DNA of 64,000 bases from assembly GCA_034440635.1 (NCBI GenBank), contig JAOTON010001490.1:1601501-1665500 (forward strand). The letters are read 5' to 3'. Source of the DNA: Lepas anatifera. Taxonomy: Eukaryota > Arthropoda > Thecostraca > Lepadidae. Below the pieces are notes generated by a model, which worked only from the letters and a program-made list of their open reading frames with translations, searched no databases and was not told where the DNA came from. This document shows, in pieces, positions 23,359-35,605 of the stretch (position 1 is its first letter; each line of letters begins with the position of its first letter). A program made the translations under genes and the position numbers.

Positions 23359-24863
23359 TAATGGTGCCAAGTTGCCAACACAATAGGAGTACTATAAGAA
23401 AAACATATACTATTTTTCGCAATTGCCTCTTGGCCGCGATGAGTTGGATGACGGCACGCAGCTCGGCTGGAGCATGATGGGAAAAGAGGACAGAATGTTT
23501 CCAGTTGATCGTGAAGAATTGGGTTATCAGACGTTCACATTCCGGTCAAATCTATGCGATGTTTCGTTTCATTAGATCTGAGGAATATTTCAACGTTCAA
23601 TGCACGCAGTGACAACAAAGGACGCCATTATTTAGATTCTGAGGATCTTAATGTATTTTGAATTTGCATTGATATGTATGTATTTTGTATATGTATGTAC
23701 CTATATAGATATGTGTATGTAAATCATTACATTTCCGGAAACACTAGCTCTCCGCTTCCTTTCGAACTATCTTGCAGAGTTTGTTGATTCAGAATCACCG
23801 GAGGATTCGAGGCTGAGTCTGTTTTAGCGATTAACGCGCTATTGACTATTGAGGGCAGCTCGGGACAGTCGGCTTTAGCAAAGCTCTAGCCGAAAGCTGC
23901 ACTAGTTTGTCTGCAAAGTTCCAGCACCTGGCGTATCCACGGTGAAAGCTAAGTAACTACCAATTGGCTGTCACAAATGTCTGTCACTTGGCACTAAACA
24001 GCATAACTGTCCACAGGCGTGTGTCTGTGATTTGTCTAAGCGCACGCGCCAACAGCCGACGACAGAGAAGTCTCGACCGGGGAAGGAAGATGGTAACCAA
24101 TCGCATGCTGAACTCGACTAATGAGAGACGAGGGCGAGAGGATGGATGGGATGCAGGACACCTTATTTCACCTGCTCATGATTTCAAAGGTAGAAACAAG
24201 GAGATAATGATTAAAAATCGATGGCAATGCCCTAACTCATATATTGCAAATGCCATGACATAAGTGCACGATGGTGAAACGATGGACCATGTCTATATCA
24301 TCGCCATGCATTCATCCGTGACGAATGCGGAATTAACTGATGAGTACCTATGCTCGTTAGTTCTATCTTACTTCACTTGTACCTTGAAATTATAATCGCG
24401 TCCTGACAAATCCCCTTAATATTGACGTCAATATGCCATATTGTTTGCTGTTTCTCAAAGTATATGCTACAAAGTTCACTTACCATGACAAGCCTTGCTA
24501 TTTTCTTTCTTCCCTTGACTTAATGCCGAAATTTTCACCTGCTAAAGAGTAAAATTTTAACCTCATCGATCTAGCTCTAGATATTACCATATTGAGCCCC
24601 AATTCTACTTGTGGAGTTTTATAGGTAAATTAAGCCAGACTGAGATGGGACGGCAATTTTCACTAAGTATACAAATTTCAATCACAAGAAGGGCGTAAAA
24701 CTTTATGAATAAAGCCCGTCGAATACCCTCCAGTTTGAAAACGCAGATACTGGGATGTACAGAAAAAGAAGCATGGATAATTGATCCGCAAGGCTTGTAC
24801 AAAGATGTTTCATCAGGCACGCTGGTGGTTGTGTTGAGATGAGATAATGAATAGGTCATGATT
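23359..24863. other. no gene seen
   Basis: There is a TATGTA-rich stretch at about 23675-23725. No exon, RNA gene or repeat copy was recognised. Confidence 0.35.
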
Positions 24864-25139
24864 CATAGGTGGATCCAGGATTGCCGATCGGGAGGGGCAC
24901 CTTCCAGGGGGTGGCACCATCCGGACCAGGGGGGCGCCACTTTTGACCGGCAAAACTTATCAGGTGGGCGCCAAATCCTATCGGTGGGTGCCGATTTTCG
25001 CATCCTGGAGGGGGTGGGGTGGGAAGAGACATTTCAGGGGGGCGCCATCGACCTTTCAGGGGGCGCCATGACCAATTCAGGGGGCACCGAGGGTCGATGG
25101 GGGGCACGTGCCCTCTTTGCCCTCCTGGATCCGCCTATG
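24864..25139 (+). mobile_element. hAT-like MITE, family K
   Basis: Inverted termini CATAGGTGGATCCAGGA and TCCTGGATCCGCCTATG match at 16 of 17 positions. Flanks share ATGATT (8-bp windows TCATGATT and GTATGATT). It is 276 bp, GC-rich inside and non-coding. Relatives lie at 19851 and 26900. Confidence 0.78.
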
Positions 25140-26899
25140 GTATGATTATATGATACGCATCAGCTCCTGAACTAATGATATTCATAAAAGAACACATACC
25201 TAAGGCTTAGGAACGCTGGACATTATTCTATAAGCATACTACTTGCACGCCAAATTTCAGAGCCCCGCCTCCGGTGCTGTTCTCAAGACACTGGGAGCCG
25301 GTGTATGCACCGATTCCAGCAGCAAACTTCCAATGAACTAGATTCGTTGTGTAGAAAAACAAGCATCTGACGTACCTACTTTAACTATGCCCCAATCGAG
25401 TTCTTTCGTCGAGAAGAATCAGACGAGGTACTACTTGGCATATATTAAACACTTTGCTGCTGGGCCCAAAACCCCCAAAAAATAGTCAAACATTAATAAA
25501 ATCAGCCTCCAAAAACCCATGTAAGCTAAGTGGGTAGAACAATAACAAAAAATCGAAAGTCATGCTATTTTTTCTGTTGCTGTTCATAGGATACAGCCAG
25601 AAGAAGAAAATAAACAAGACAAAGTTTAAAAAAAATTATATGGGAGCCATAATTAAGGCCGTTAACCACTTGTGTTCCGTGTATGATACTAATTTTTCCT
25701 CTGCTTCAAAATTTGAGGTTTTCCTGCAGTAAAGACAGACCAGAGGCCCCCACCGCAGTCAGAGCGGGTCGGGGGGGGGGGGCGCTCCTGCGCAGCCAGC
25801 TGGACTGGGATGAGGACAGCCTTCCTCACCGATGTAGAGAGAGCGGGGTATGTTGTACATGCATACATAAATCTAACAGTATGTCATGGAGGACGGCAGC
25901 AAACAATTTCCACGATACTGACAACGTTGGGAGGCACACTGAGCCAGGAGCGCAGCTGTAGCATTGTCTGCTCCCGACGATGACAGTGGGGGAGGCCGTG
26001 GCGCCATTGGGCCAGTGCTGTGGTCAGCCGCCCGCTCCCGGCAGCCCAGACGGGAGATTTGCCAGAGCCGACGGCCGCGCCGGCTCAGGCAATTACCGTC
26101 CCATTAGCGCTACACTCGTCGAATCTCGGGAGACCAAGCCGCGTCGGAGTCGACGCCGGATGGTCGGCGGCGTGCCGACGACAGCAGAGGTCACGGCCAA
26201 CACCGATCAGCGGGTGTCCTGCACCATGCCGAGTATTTAGGGCTCGCCGGCGATGAAACACTTGGCAGAAATGTGGCACCTTCGTACAATTCCAGTCTGG
26301 AGTGGTTTTAGGGACAATCTTTATTGAAAATGTTGGATTTGGATTTGCTTTTGTTTGAGAAAAATGGAATCTAAGTCTAATGTTTCGTTTTATTTGATTT
26401 CCCCCATTAGAGGTAAAACAGTCTCCTAATCGGCGTGACATCAAATCAGTGTGCGATCTGGTAATATTTCGTGCGGCGATGGACCAGTTCACCTAATACA
26501 TGAGTACCAATACAAATGAAGCACTTTTTAGCTAAGAAGGGCTGTTTGTCGTAGCTAGAAAAGACACTGATAAATTTGGGCTATTTTTCTCGATGTATAG
26601 AATTATATTGCACGGTTGAAAGTAGTATATAAAGCAAGCTATATGCATTTATAATTGTACGTATCAAAGTCATGTTTAGCCCGTAGGTTTTAAAGAGATC
26701 ATAGCAATAAAAATGTGTCCGTGCAGCACGCAGAGCGGAGCTTGAGCATGACCTTGCTTTTTGAAGGTCACCTCACACTACGAGACCACTCGGGGGGAGG
26801 GGGTCAACAGGGTGTGTATTTTTACCCATTTCTCCGCGAACGCAAATATCTGGAACAAGTGAAATATTCATCAAGTGGTTTCACTGAGGGCACGTAGTC
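25140..26899. other. no supported gene; GC-rich patch 25740-26250
   Basis: A G-run and CpG-rich sequence at about 25740-26250 keeps several frames open for 80-135 codons. None of them carries a recognisable domain. The rest is AT-rich and featureless. Confidence 0.35.
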
Positions 26900-27145
26900 T
26901 AATCCAGGGTTGTGGATCCTGGGTACAGGATCGGGGGGAGGTATCCGCACCAGGTGGGTGCCAGTTTTGGACGGCAAAACCTTTAAGGTGTTGCCAAATC
27001 CTATCGTGGGGGCGTCGATATTTGCATCCTTAGGGTGCTGGAGGGGTGTGTGGGGGGAGGGGTGGGATGCGACTTTTCTGAGGATACCGAGGGTCTATTA
27101 GGGGTGGGGGCAAGTGCCCCTTGCCCTTCCCGCTGGATCTGGATA
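26900..27145 (+). mobile_element. family K MITE relic
   Basis: It shares GTGGATCCTGG, GGACGGCAAAACCT and CAAATCCTATCG with 24864-25139, in the same order. The terminal repeats are eroded. Confidence 0.6.
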
Positions 27146-27149
27146 TGTC

Positions 27150-27223
27150 CTGGCATGTGCTATCACAATTCACATGGCTATCTCAGTTCAAATACAGTTC
27201 TGAAGGTGCCTCATCCTCTTTAA
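27150..27223 (+). mobile_element. right-end fragment of the TTAA MITE at 11695
   Basis: The block GGCTATCTCAGTT, then TGAAGGTG and the terminal TTTAAG at 27219-27223, matches 12108-12156. Confidence 0.55.
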
Positions 27224-27239
27224 GCATGTTCTGTTCCAC

Positions 27240-27990
27240 TGTTACGACGTACGACCCATTTGGGTGCAAGTAAAGATTAAGCAAACAATTTATGATGATG
27301 GTTTATCAATAGGACTGAATGAAAGCAATGTAATATTTGGTTTCATATCTGGAAGAAAAGCATATGACACTTGACAAGAAAAGCATATGGGCTTCATGAC
27401 ACGACGGCTGTCATATGGCCATTTGGAGTCACCAACTCCGACCCTGTTGCAAGGGTACATCAATGGGCTCATAAACACCGTCACATTCGACGCGCTCTAA
27501 AACCTCAATAGTTTTAAAAAGCACAATTATGCCAGTAATCCTATTTGGAAAGCCATAGTTTGCATACCAGTTTAAAACTAGACGCAACGTAATCGACTCT
27601 AAACGTAGATGCGTTCAAGAAGATATCACATGAGTAGGCATATTCTTACGAAAAAATCATCTATAGGCGGTTCAAGGAGACATGATCATCCAGAACCCGT
27701 CTGGTTCTGACAGGGACGGTTAAAGGCTGGACAATATAAAAATGACGAATGACCATATGACTTTCAGTTATACAAAAATACGGTGACCATATGAGTCTGA
27801 GTTTCAGACATTGATGATGTGCATCTTGCAGCACTATTTCTCGTTCCTGTATCCGCCTATGATTACTCGTGTTGGCATTATACCTTTTGTCTCAATGTCA
27901 AGGACGTTGAGTAGTATCTAACACTTGCTAATCTATGCAGAAAACTGGTAAAACATATTCACTTCACCATTCAGTTCTGGCCCTGGTACC
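27240..27990 (+). repeat. dispersed repeats, including repeat N copy 2
   Basis: The 27250-27345 segment recurs at 34065-34160 (ATTTGGGTGCAAGTAAAG, AAGCAATGTAATATTTGGTTT). The 27660-27990 segment matches 18985-19320. No coding potential. Confidence 0.6.
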
Positions 27991-28008
27991 GCCATTGAAT
28001 TTCGCATC

Positions 28009-28560
28009 TTAACACGCGCCCCGCTGGGGGCGAAATTTGCTACCCCTGGCTTTCCCCCAGATAACGCAAGCACGAAGAGACGTAGAACAACGAAACTTAC
28101 AGTACCTTATTCCTGATAAATTTTACGCATCTGACCAAATTTTTTTGGTCTGGTTATATCAGCTCAAGGAGCTATCAAAGGTCAAGCGACCCAACCTCAA
28201 AACATACAATCCCGAGTTTGAAGCGGCGCCTAAGGAACATCAGCCAACCAATCAGTTTGAAACTTTCACAATATAATGAGGTCATTAGGGTCGTCAAATC
28301 TGCTATCTCAGGATTTTGATATTGTTGATCTAAGGTGAGATCAATTTTTATCACCCCATTATAAGTCTAAGTTGAAAATTAGAAAGGGCTCGTTTTCAGT
28401 AACTAGTGGGTAGATAAGGCTGAAAATCCTCAAGCCGTGTGCTCTTACCACGGTCTTGACCATACAGTTAAGTTTTTGACCATCTGACTCCTCAAAGGTC
28501 ATGTCAGGTCGCAAGAACATAAAGTGATTGGTTTGCCAAAAACTTCTCACTGAATTGAGA
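28009..28560 (+). mobile_element. family H element, 5' portion
   Basis: TTAA at 28009-28012 is followed by CACGCGCCCCGCTGGGGGCG. The body aligns with 63178-63720. It stops near 28560, so this copy lacks the 3' half. Confidence 0.7.
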
Positions 28561-30584
28561 TAAAGCGCTCCTATTTTGTCAGAGCTGCGTGACGAAATCC
28601 ATGGAGTGAAGCGGATTGAGATTTCTCAAGAGGCTCTATTATGGCCACTTGGTGGGTCTGATAATATAGGCTAGAACACTACAATTTTGTAGGGTGGTAG
28701 CCTTCTTAAGCCAGACACCCAAACTAGAGCCCCGAATCTGAATCCAAAATAGTTTTTGAGAAATTTTGAAACAAGCTGTTTCGATTTTGTATTTTTCTTA
28801 TTTTTGCTTCTTAGGCTACGAACATGAAATTTTTGTCTCTTTTTGGGTAAGCAGCAGGGGCCAGCTAAGACAGAAGTTTTGAGCTAGTCAGACAATATTT
28901 ATTCCGCAAAAACGCGGTGTTTCTGATGAGAGCAAAAAGCTACTGAAAATTGACGGCCGAATTATAAGCTCGAAATGTCAAAATGCACGCTTCATTTAGC
29001 TTAAAGACAGTCACCTGGGATAGCTAGGTCAATTTTATTGTGCTTAAGCATGGTTTCCAGTGCATAACGTAACATTTTGACCAAGTTTTTGCCGTTCTTC
29101 TGGAGTAGGGGAAGTCCGTGCAAGAGTACGCACTTAACTTTCTGAAGGCTTTCACCTTTCTCCTATATGTCTAACAGCTAAAAATTTGTATATGGTTGTT
29201 TAGCCTGAAGAATTGTCTATGTATGGTCCATGTTTCAACTCGATGGCTCTGAAAGGAACTCGCCACAAGCCCATCAGAAATAAAAAGTCACGTGGCGTAC
29301 TCTTGCCGGAGTGGGTAGGCAAGAGTACGCATAAGAGGGGGTTGGAGTACGCATTAATGCCCCGCTATGCTTTAGGTGCATAGGCCATGTCGCGAAATTT
29401 TTGTCGCCAAACTAAGCGATTGTATGATTCTATATCATTCTGAAAATACAAGAAATATGTTGCAACGTTTGGTTTTCCAAACATGAATTAGGAACTCTGT
29501 CCCGAGCGAAAATTTAATTTTCCTATCTCTTAAGCATGCGCACTCTTGCACAACGTACTCTTGCGTACTCTTGCCGGACATGCTCCCTTGGGAAAGAAAG
29601 TCTTCATAAACATGTTGGCAGGCGTTTTAGCGTCAGCTCCGATCCTAAAGATCAATCCCAGCTCAGCTTTCTTACTGATGACAGACCATAATAAAATACT
29701 TTTGATAATAGAACCATGGTCTGCAAGTTTACCTTGTTAAGAAATATTACATCAAGGGTGCCCAGAACCTTATTTTGCTCTGTACTCTCGCGGAAAGAAC
29801 ACGAGCACTTTGAATTTTGTTGTGCAGCCTAGGCACTGGCCTTGCTTTTTTATACCAGGGTATCCACCATCTCAGTGCTTGCTAAGTAACCAAAACAGTT
29901 GCTGTGTACTCTTATCTCCTGCGTACTCTTACCCGCCCTTACCCTACTGCATTTTTGCTCATTTCATTCAAGTCTTAATATCTTGCACTCTAATTGACCG
30001 ATTTGAATTTTTAATTTCAGGTAATGAAAGAACATTGCTCCTCCCCCCTGATGATATTTGGAAATGCAGCTTTTGATATTGAAATTCTTTGTTTTATAGA
30101 TATAAATAGAATTTTAGTATAAAACTTGTATTTGTAGCTTCTCAGTTCCGAGCACATGTCATTGACAAAGTCAAAATTGACATAGCTGAATAGGAAAGTT
30201 AATTGTAGTCATTTCACTTGATTATACTACCCATTTATCTCTAACGGCTTTCGAGAAATTTGCCCGAAAATGTATTTCAAGGCATTAAATTTCTCGGATC
30301 ATGTTTACTTCTCACCATGGTTTCAAGTACTTAGAATAAATGGAAGTGGATGAAACTTGGCATGAAGCTAGCTTAGGGTTCTGGGTCACCGACACAAGTA
30401 AATCCAGGAAAATGTAATGTTTGGTTGGCTTCTGAAAACAATTTTTTGTCGTGCCTTTTCTGTGCGAACATAAGACCCGTCGTCAGGGTGACGGCATCAT
30501 TGGCTGAGTTTTACCCACCAGCCGCCCATACCAGTCAGTGACATCCAGACGGGTCACAGGTGTAGGGCAAGTGAGAGGAAATGC
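28561..30584. repeat. non-coding region with recurrent GTACTCTTGC motif
   Basis: The word GCGTACTCTTGC or its complement, or close variants, appears near 29122, 29296, 29322, 29345, 29553, 29564, 29783, 29906 and 29921. Spacing is irregular. No gene was recognised. Confidence 0.5.
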
Positions 30585-30660
30585 AGCGTAGCGTGGTGGT
30601 ATTGTGGTTAGAGACCCGTATCGTAATCAGCGTTGCCCGGTTCGAATCCTGGGTCGGCCA
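30585..30660 (+). repeat. tRNA-derived SINE head or tRNA pseudogene
   Basis: An A-box-like GTGGTTAGAGACC and a B-box GGTTCGAATCC are correctly spaced. The T arm (CCCGG, TTCGAAT loop, CCTGG) has one mismatch and the acceptor arms do not pair. It is therefore not a working tRNA. Confidence 0.6.
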
Positions 30661-30819
30661 AGCACACTTTATTAATTCTAATAAAGAATAGTATGATAAA
30701 GCTGACCTACAGTCTTAAGAAGAGATACTTCTATGAAGGAAGTATGGTTTGCTTTCAACACAGTGTCATGCGGCTCTCCTGTGCCGGTGGAGCGTTAGTC
30801 CTGGCCGCAGGTCGGGGTT

Positions 30820-31237
30820 GCTTGCATTATGGTTATACTGCCACGAGGAGTCGATTGATATGCAGCATGACCATACCAGATCACTCTGTGATCCTCACCT
30901 AGCTCGAGGTCAGGTCATGTCCATAATTTGACCAAACAAGGTCATATTATATATCATTCGATTTTCCACGATGAGAGGAATCTAAATGATTCCTCTCATC
31001 GTGAGGAGCGTACACTGACCTGTTGTAAGCCTATTGAATCTTCTTTGATCTATGTTGACCCCAATATTGACCTGACATAAAAATACTTCCAATAATTTAT
31101 ATTTGTCTTATCAAGAGTTTTCGAAAAACGTTCGTAATTTTTCTTTAGCTTTCCTGGGAAATGAGATGCAGAGGGGGGGCGAAGTACACCCCCAGCGGGG
31201 TGCGTCATGCCAGGGACCCCAGCGGTGCGCGTGTTAA
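30820..31237 (+). mobile_element. family H element, 3' portion
   Basis: It aligns with 63720-64000 and, inverted, with 20395-20800. The right terminus is AGCGGTGCGCGTG followed by TTAA at 31234-31237, complementary to the family H start. The family F fragment abuts the same TTAA. Confidence 0.7.
30967..31003. repeat. perfect 16-bp hairpin
   Basis: CACGATGAGAGGAATC (30967-30982), loop TAAAT, then its exact complement (30988-31003). Other family H copies have only the first arm. Confidence 0.95.
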
Positions 31238-31465
31238 TCCTCGCCCCACGGGGGGCATCGATGACCCCCATAAGATTTTTCGGGATAGCAGAAAAATGAC
31301 GAGGTGCAGCACCGCGGTTGAGGGTGCTATCTCTCACCCCGTAATTTTCTCACATCCCTGAATTTTTTTACTCCGGGTAACACAAAGTCAGATCATCAGG
31401 CGAGGTCAACCAAGGTCACCTCATTTCAAATTTTGAGCTCTATAATAGCTACATTGCTTGGCCGA
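31234..31465 (-). mobile_element. family F right-end fragment, inverted
   Basis: It starts TTAATCCTCGCCCCACGGGG and matches the complement of 23150-23358, including the ACCGCGGTTGAG block. Confidence 0.65.
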
Positions 31466-32188
31466 TCAGTTTGAAACTTTTAATTGGATCAAGTTTTAAT
31501 AAGTTTTAATTCGATCTATCCGTTGGGAGTAGCCCTAATAAAATAGAAAAAAGAGGAAGGTGAGAGAGTTGAGACGAAAAGCCGAGACGTGATGCAATAA
31601 AAAAGACAATGTGTTTGGTAGATTGCTTGTCCGTTGAGTGACTGAACCTATTTTTGCTTGGTGTGGGAATTACTGGGGTGTTCAAATGTATTAATGTCAA
31701 AGCGTAAAAAAGGGCATGGGAGGATCAGAGGATAAATAAGGCGCAATGACGCAGAGGAACCCATTTAAGAGGCATGTTTGGTTCTCAAACTATCCAGTGA
31801 AAGCCAAAAAAGTGAATTGGTTGCAAAGAAAGCGTGTCTGAATGTGGACCGCTATAATTTCCGAATTCCAGTCCCCTTTCCCTCCCAAACTAGTTGAGCG
31901 AAACCAGCGTCCAAATATATTGAAAATAAATGATTGAATTATATAATGTAGGCAATCAAGATATTGTAAGGGAGCTGATTTTTAAGACCACCCAAAAGCT
32001 GAAACAAAATTGTTTTCACAGATTGGCATAAAAACTAACATACAACCCTTAAGAATGTTTAGCGATGCAATAAAGAGGCACTGATAAAACGTCAGGTGTG
32101 TTAAAAGCTTGACCAGAAAAAAACTCTCGGCGATAACATTCAGCGGATAAAGAGTCCAACTTGTCCTGTTTTGATACTACCGCACTGC
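31466..32188. other. no gene seen
   Basis: AT-rich sequence. A last short alcohol dehydrogenase exon might lie here or further downstream on the minus strand, but none was identified. Confidence 0.3.
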
Positions 32189-32343
32189 TCAGCCGCTCGT
32201 CTGAGCTCGGGTCCCCACCGTCATCTGCTGCAGCGGGTGCGGCGGGCTCAGCAGCTCCCGCAGGGGGTAGGTGCCGCTGCTGCACACAGTCTCCAGGTAC
32301 TCCACGGCGGCGTCCAGGTCCTCCGGCGCGTAGTTATGCACCC
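32189..32343 (-). CDS. zinc-dependent alcohol dehydrogenase, exon f (C-terminal lobe)
   Basis: The acceptor GTCGGCAG ends at 32344. The exon enters in phase 1, completing the glycine codon opened by exon e. It reads GVHNYAPEDLDAAVEYLE, the conserved GVHNY-type segment after the cofactor domain in this alcohol dehydrogenase family, and continues through YPLRELLSPP. A possible donor ACG|GTGGGG lies at 32219/32218. If used, a further short exon with the usual final strand follows. If not, translation stops at TGA 32189-32191 after QTSG. Read-through would leave the protein about 15-20 residues short of the family's usual end, so splicing is slightly favoured. A 26-bp minisatellite begins about 90 bp upstream, in the preceding intron. 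Confidence 0.8.
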
Positions 32344-32429
32344 CTGCCGACGCCGAGGAGGCAGCGGTGTCTTAGCGGTGCGGCTGAGGGGTCACATTCG
32401 TACGACAGCGGCCGGCTGGCACAACCAGT

Positions 32430-33212
32430 ACATTGTATCTGCCGGTACATTCTGCAGCCTGTATCTGCCGGTACATTCTGCAGCCTGTATCTGCCGGTAA
32501 AATCTGCAGCCTGTATCTGCCGGTACATTCTGCAGCCTGTATCTGCCGGTAAAATCTGCAGCCTGTATCTGCCGGTACATTCTGCAGCCTGTATCTGCCG
32601 GTAAAATCTGCAGCCTGTATCTGCCGGTACATTCTGCAGCCTGTATCTGCCGGTACAGTCCCCAGGCTGTATCTGCCGGTACAGTCTCCAGGCTGTATCT
32701 GCTGGTACAGTCCCCAGGCTGTATCTGCCGGTACAGTCTCCAGGTTGTATCTGCCGGTACAGTCCCCAGCCTGTATCTGCCGGTACAGTCTCCAGGCTGT
32801 ATCTGCCGGTACAGTCTCCAGGCTGTATCTGCCGGTACAGTCTCCAGCCTGTATCTGCCGGTACAGTCCCCAGCCTGTATCTGCCGGTAGAGTCCCCAGC
32901 CTGTATCTGCCGGTACATTCTGCAGCCTGTATCTGCCGGTACAGTCTCCAGGCTGTATCTGCCGGTACAGTCTCCAGGCTGTATCTGCCGGTACAGTCCC
33001 CAGCCTGTATCTGCCGGTACAGTCCCCAGGCTGTATCTGCCGGTACAGTCTCCAGGCTGTATCTGCTGGTACAGTCCCCAGGCTGTATCTGCCAGTACAG
33101 TCTCCAGGCTGTATCTGCCGGTACAGTCTCCAGGCTGTATCTGCCGGTACAGTCTCCAGGTTGTATCTTACGGTGCAGTCTGCACCCTGTATTTGCCGGT
33201 ACATTTTGCAGG
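32430..33212. repeat. 26-bp minisatellite, about 30 copies
   Basis: Unit core is CTGTATCTGCCGGTACA followed by a variable nine bases. The first part of the array has ATTCTGCAG and AAATCTGCAG variants alternating. The later part has GTCTCCAG and GTCCCCAG variants. Every full unit contains CTGTA and TACAG, so single units can fold back. Because 26 is not a multiple of 3 and the unit has no stop in most frames, long open frames appear on both strands. They are by-products and not genes. The array lies in the last visible intron of the alcohol dehydrogenase. Confidence 0.97.
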
Positions 33213-34402
33213 CTCACGTCCTCATCACGTGTTTTGGCACAAAATGGAACCAAACTTAATAGTATCCTCTATCCTTATCCTTGATGTATATCCGGGCTCG
33301 TTAGCCGGGGAGGCGGAGCGGTGCCATTGTCACGTGACCCACGGTCTGCCCCGCTGGATGACCGGTCACCCTGGCAGTCCGGATTTTACCTCTGCGAGTA
33401 AGGGTTGCGCATGTGAGGGCTGTGGCCATCTAGCAATATACATAAATCCTCAATCACCGTAAGCCCTAGCCCCTAAAAAGACGAAGTATTTAAGCCATGG
33501 GCCATCAAATCATCGCATGAATATTGTGTGGTATCATGAACAGCTCACTGCACCCGCTTCACTTGCTGCGCACGCCTCTTGTTCCGACAGTTGAATGTTA
33601 CGCACGCCCATTTTCAGCTCCTGCTGAAAAACCAGTCAGCAAAGCATGGTATATGACTCAGCACCCGCATCGCCCTCGCCCCGGTCGCCAAGGGGACGGG
33701 GTGAACAATCCCCCTGCTGGATCTCGAGTCCTATGCGGGATGGCGAATCAAACACGAACGATGGTAGATCGCCAATGAGCATTGTCAGATCCAGGAATTC
33801 ATTTGGGGTGCTAAGAGGCTGGAGCCTCACCCACTAGTACCTCGGGCAGCCCCATGCCTATGTATGAACTAAAGGGGCTCGGACATTTGGGGGCTTAGCC
33901 CCCAGCCCCCAGGATCCGCCACCACCCATATAAGAAAATATTAATAAAAAGTCAGTAACTTTTTGACTCAGGTCAATTTGGGGGTCATGACAGACCGAGG
34001 AACGTGACAGTTGGAGAATATTTTCTTGACCTTACCGCCTGAGTGGAGTGAGTTACAACTTGGAACTATTTGGGTGCAAGTAAAGGTTAAGAAGACTTAT
34101 AAATCAAATAATAACTCATCGAGGTGACTGAATGCAAGCAATGTAATATTTGGTTTAACATAGTCATGTCAAAGTCAACAAACTCGAATTGTACATGTCA
34201 TGACCACATTAGTCAAAATTCAATCATCGGAAAAAATGTGCAAGATCTGACACAACATAGTCCATACGCATACCAACATGTAATGATAATCCGAACGTAC
34301 TAATGAATCAAACTGAAATCTTTACCTCCCTTGGCAGTTCCAAAAGGTCCAAAGCTTCACACAAAGTTCTCTCTTTTTTTTTTCTCTCTCCTCTCTACTC
34401 TT
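33213..34402. other. no gene; old repeat fragments
   Basis: 33880-33930 ends in CCCCAGGATCCGCCACCA, a relic of a CAGTGGCGGATC-type hAT terminus. 34065-34160 matches 27250-27345. Confidence 0.4.

Positions 34403-34452
<50 letters not shown>
34403..34452 (+). repeat. (CT)n microsatellite
   Basis: About 23 CT dinucleotides follow a T-rich, C/T-only lead-in from 34371. Confidence 0.97.
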
Positions 34453-34453
<1 letters not shown>

Positions 34454-34786
34454 TTGTATGCCCGTAATAATTGTAATAATAATTAGTTATTACCTTGCAA
34501 TAGCATAGCTGGAGGCCATTCCAAGGTGACGCTCTAGTTCTCTTCAAAATAAAGCTCTGGATCCGCCATTGGCTTGATCTAATTTCTTGATTTTTATTTG
34601 AAGGTTGAGGAGAAGGAATGTCATTCAAATTAAAAATTGCAGCCAGTAGGTTAGCTTCTAAAGTTCTGTAAGACCGGAAGTGTAAGGCCTGGGTCTTTGT
34701 TCCTTCTGACATCAGCCTTCAATCTGGAAAATATCGATCTTCAATTCTTCTGACATTGGACTATATGAATCCTTCCTCACAGCAGG

Positions 34787-35333
34787 CCGAATCGAATGAT
34801 CTATAATATGACCTTGCTAGGTCAAATCATGGATTTGACCTGACCTGAGGTCAGGTCAAGGTCAAATTGGGCAAAATACATATCATTAGAACTGCAATGG
34901 CAAAGCGAATCTAATGTAGTTTAAATAAACGTTGTATCTTTATCCATTATTAAGTTATTCAGTTAGAACCATTTTTCCCATCTATTTCCAATGGAGAGGT
35001 CATGGCTCGTACCTGACCTTAGGTCATCGATATCAAAAATGCCGGAACATATTTTAGAGAAATCGGTGGGCTCATTCTGTGATATGAGTTTCAGTCGGAT
35101 AAATTCACCCTGTACCGACTTATGCTATCTTAAACATTTTTTAGGTCAGGTCACTTGACCTGTACTGGTGACCTGACCTGAAATTACCTAACCTTAAAAT
35201 TTTGAAAAAAGTTGTAAAAATGATGAGGAAAAAGGGGTGCCACGTACGGCGGCGCTACGCGCCGCCGTTTTCATACTGTCTCCGACAAACCCGAGAGCGG
35301 CGGGTACCCGGCCCCCGTCGATGCGCATGTTAA
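34787..35333 (+). mobile_element. family A element, 3' two-thirds
   Basis: It aligns closely with 14805-15353, including GACCTGACCTGAGGTCAGGT and GCGGCGCTACGCGCCGCC. It ends GATGCGCATG and TTAA at 35330-35333. The left end is truncated. Confidence 0.78.
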
Positions 35334-35605
35334 TAGCTCTAATGGCATGAGAGCTATGCCCAGTTTTCTTAAGCACTGCATATTTTAGTCGAAATAGCCT
35401 ATCGTGACCTAACTTGACCTCTGGAAATCAAACCATTGGCCTTGGGCGCTTAAACATATAGAGTAAAATCTTACTGAATTCACACGAGCTTTCTAATACA
35501 CTTTGCAGATTTGCGCAAACCCCCATATTTTCGGAGTAACAGGGGCCATCGATGGCCCCCGGTGGGAAGAAGGTGGCGCCGGATCCCCAGTGGGGCGCGG
35601 GTTAA
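35330..35605 (-). mobile_element. family F left-end fragment, inverted
   Basis: The complement of 22390-22650 is recognisable. It ends AGTGGGGCGCGGG then TTAA at 35602-35605. The family A copy appears to have inserted into it at a TTAA-like site. Confidence 0.68.

Noticed and set aside
32334..33284. Long open frames of 179-293 codons on both strands over the minisatellite
   Set aside because: They follow from a 26-bp stop-poor repeat read in every frame. There are no start, splice or domain signals.
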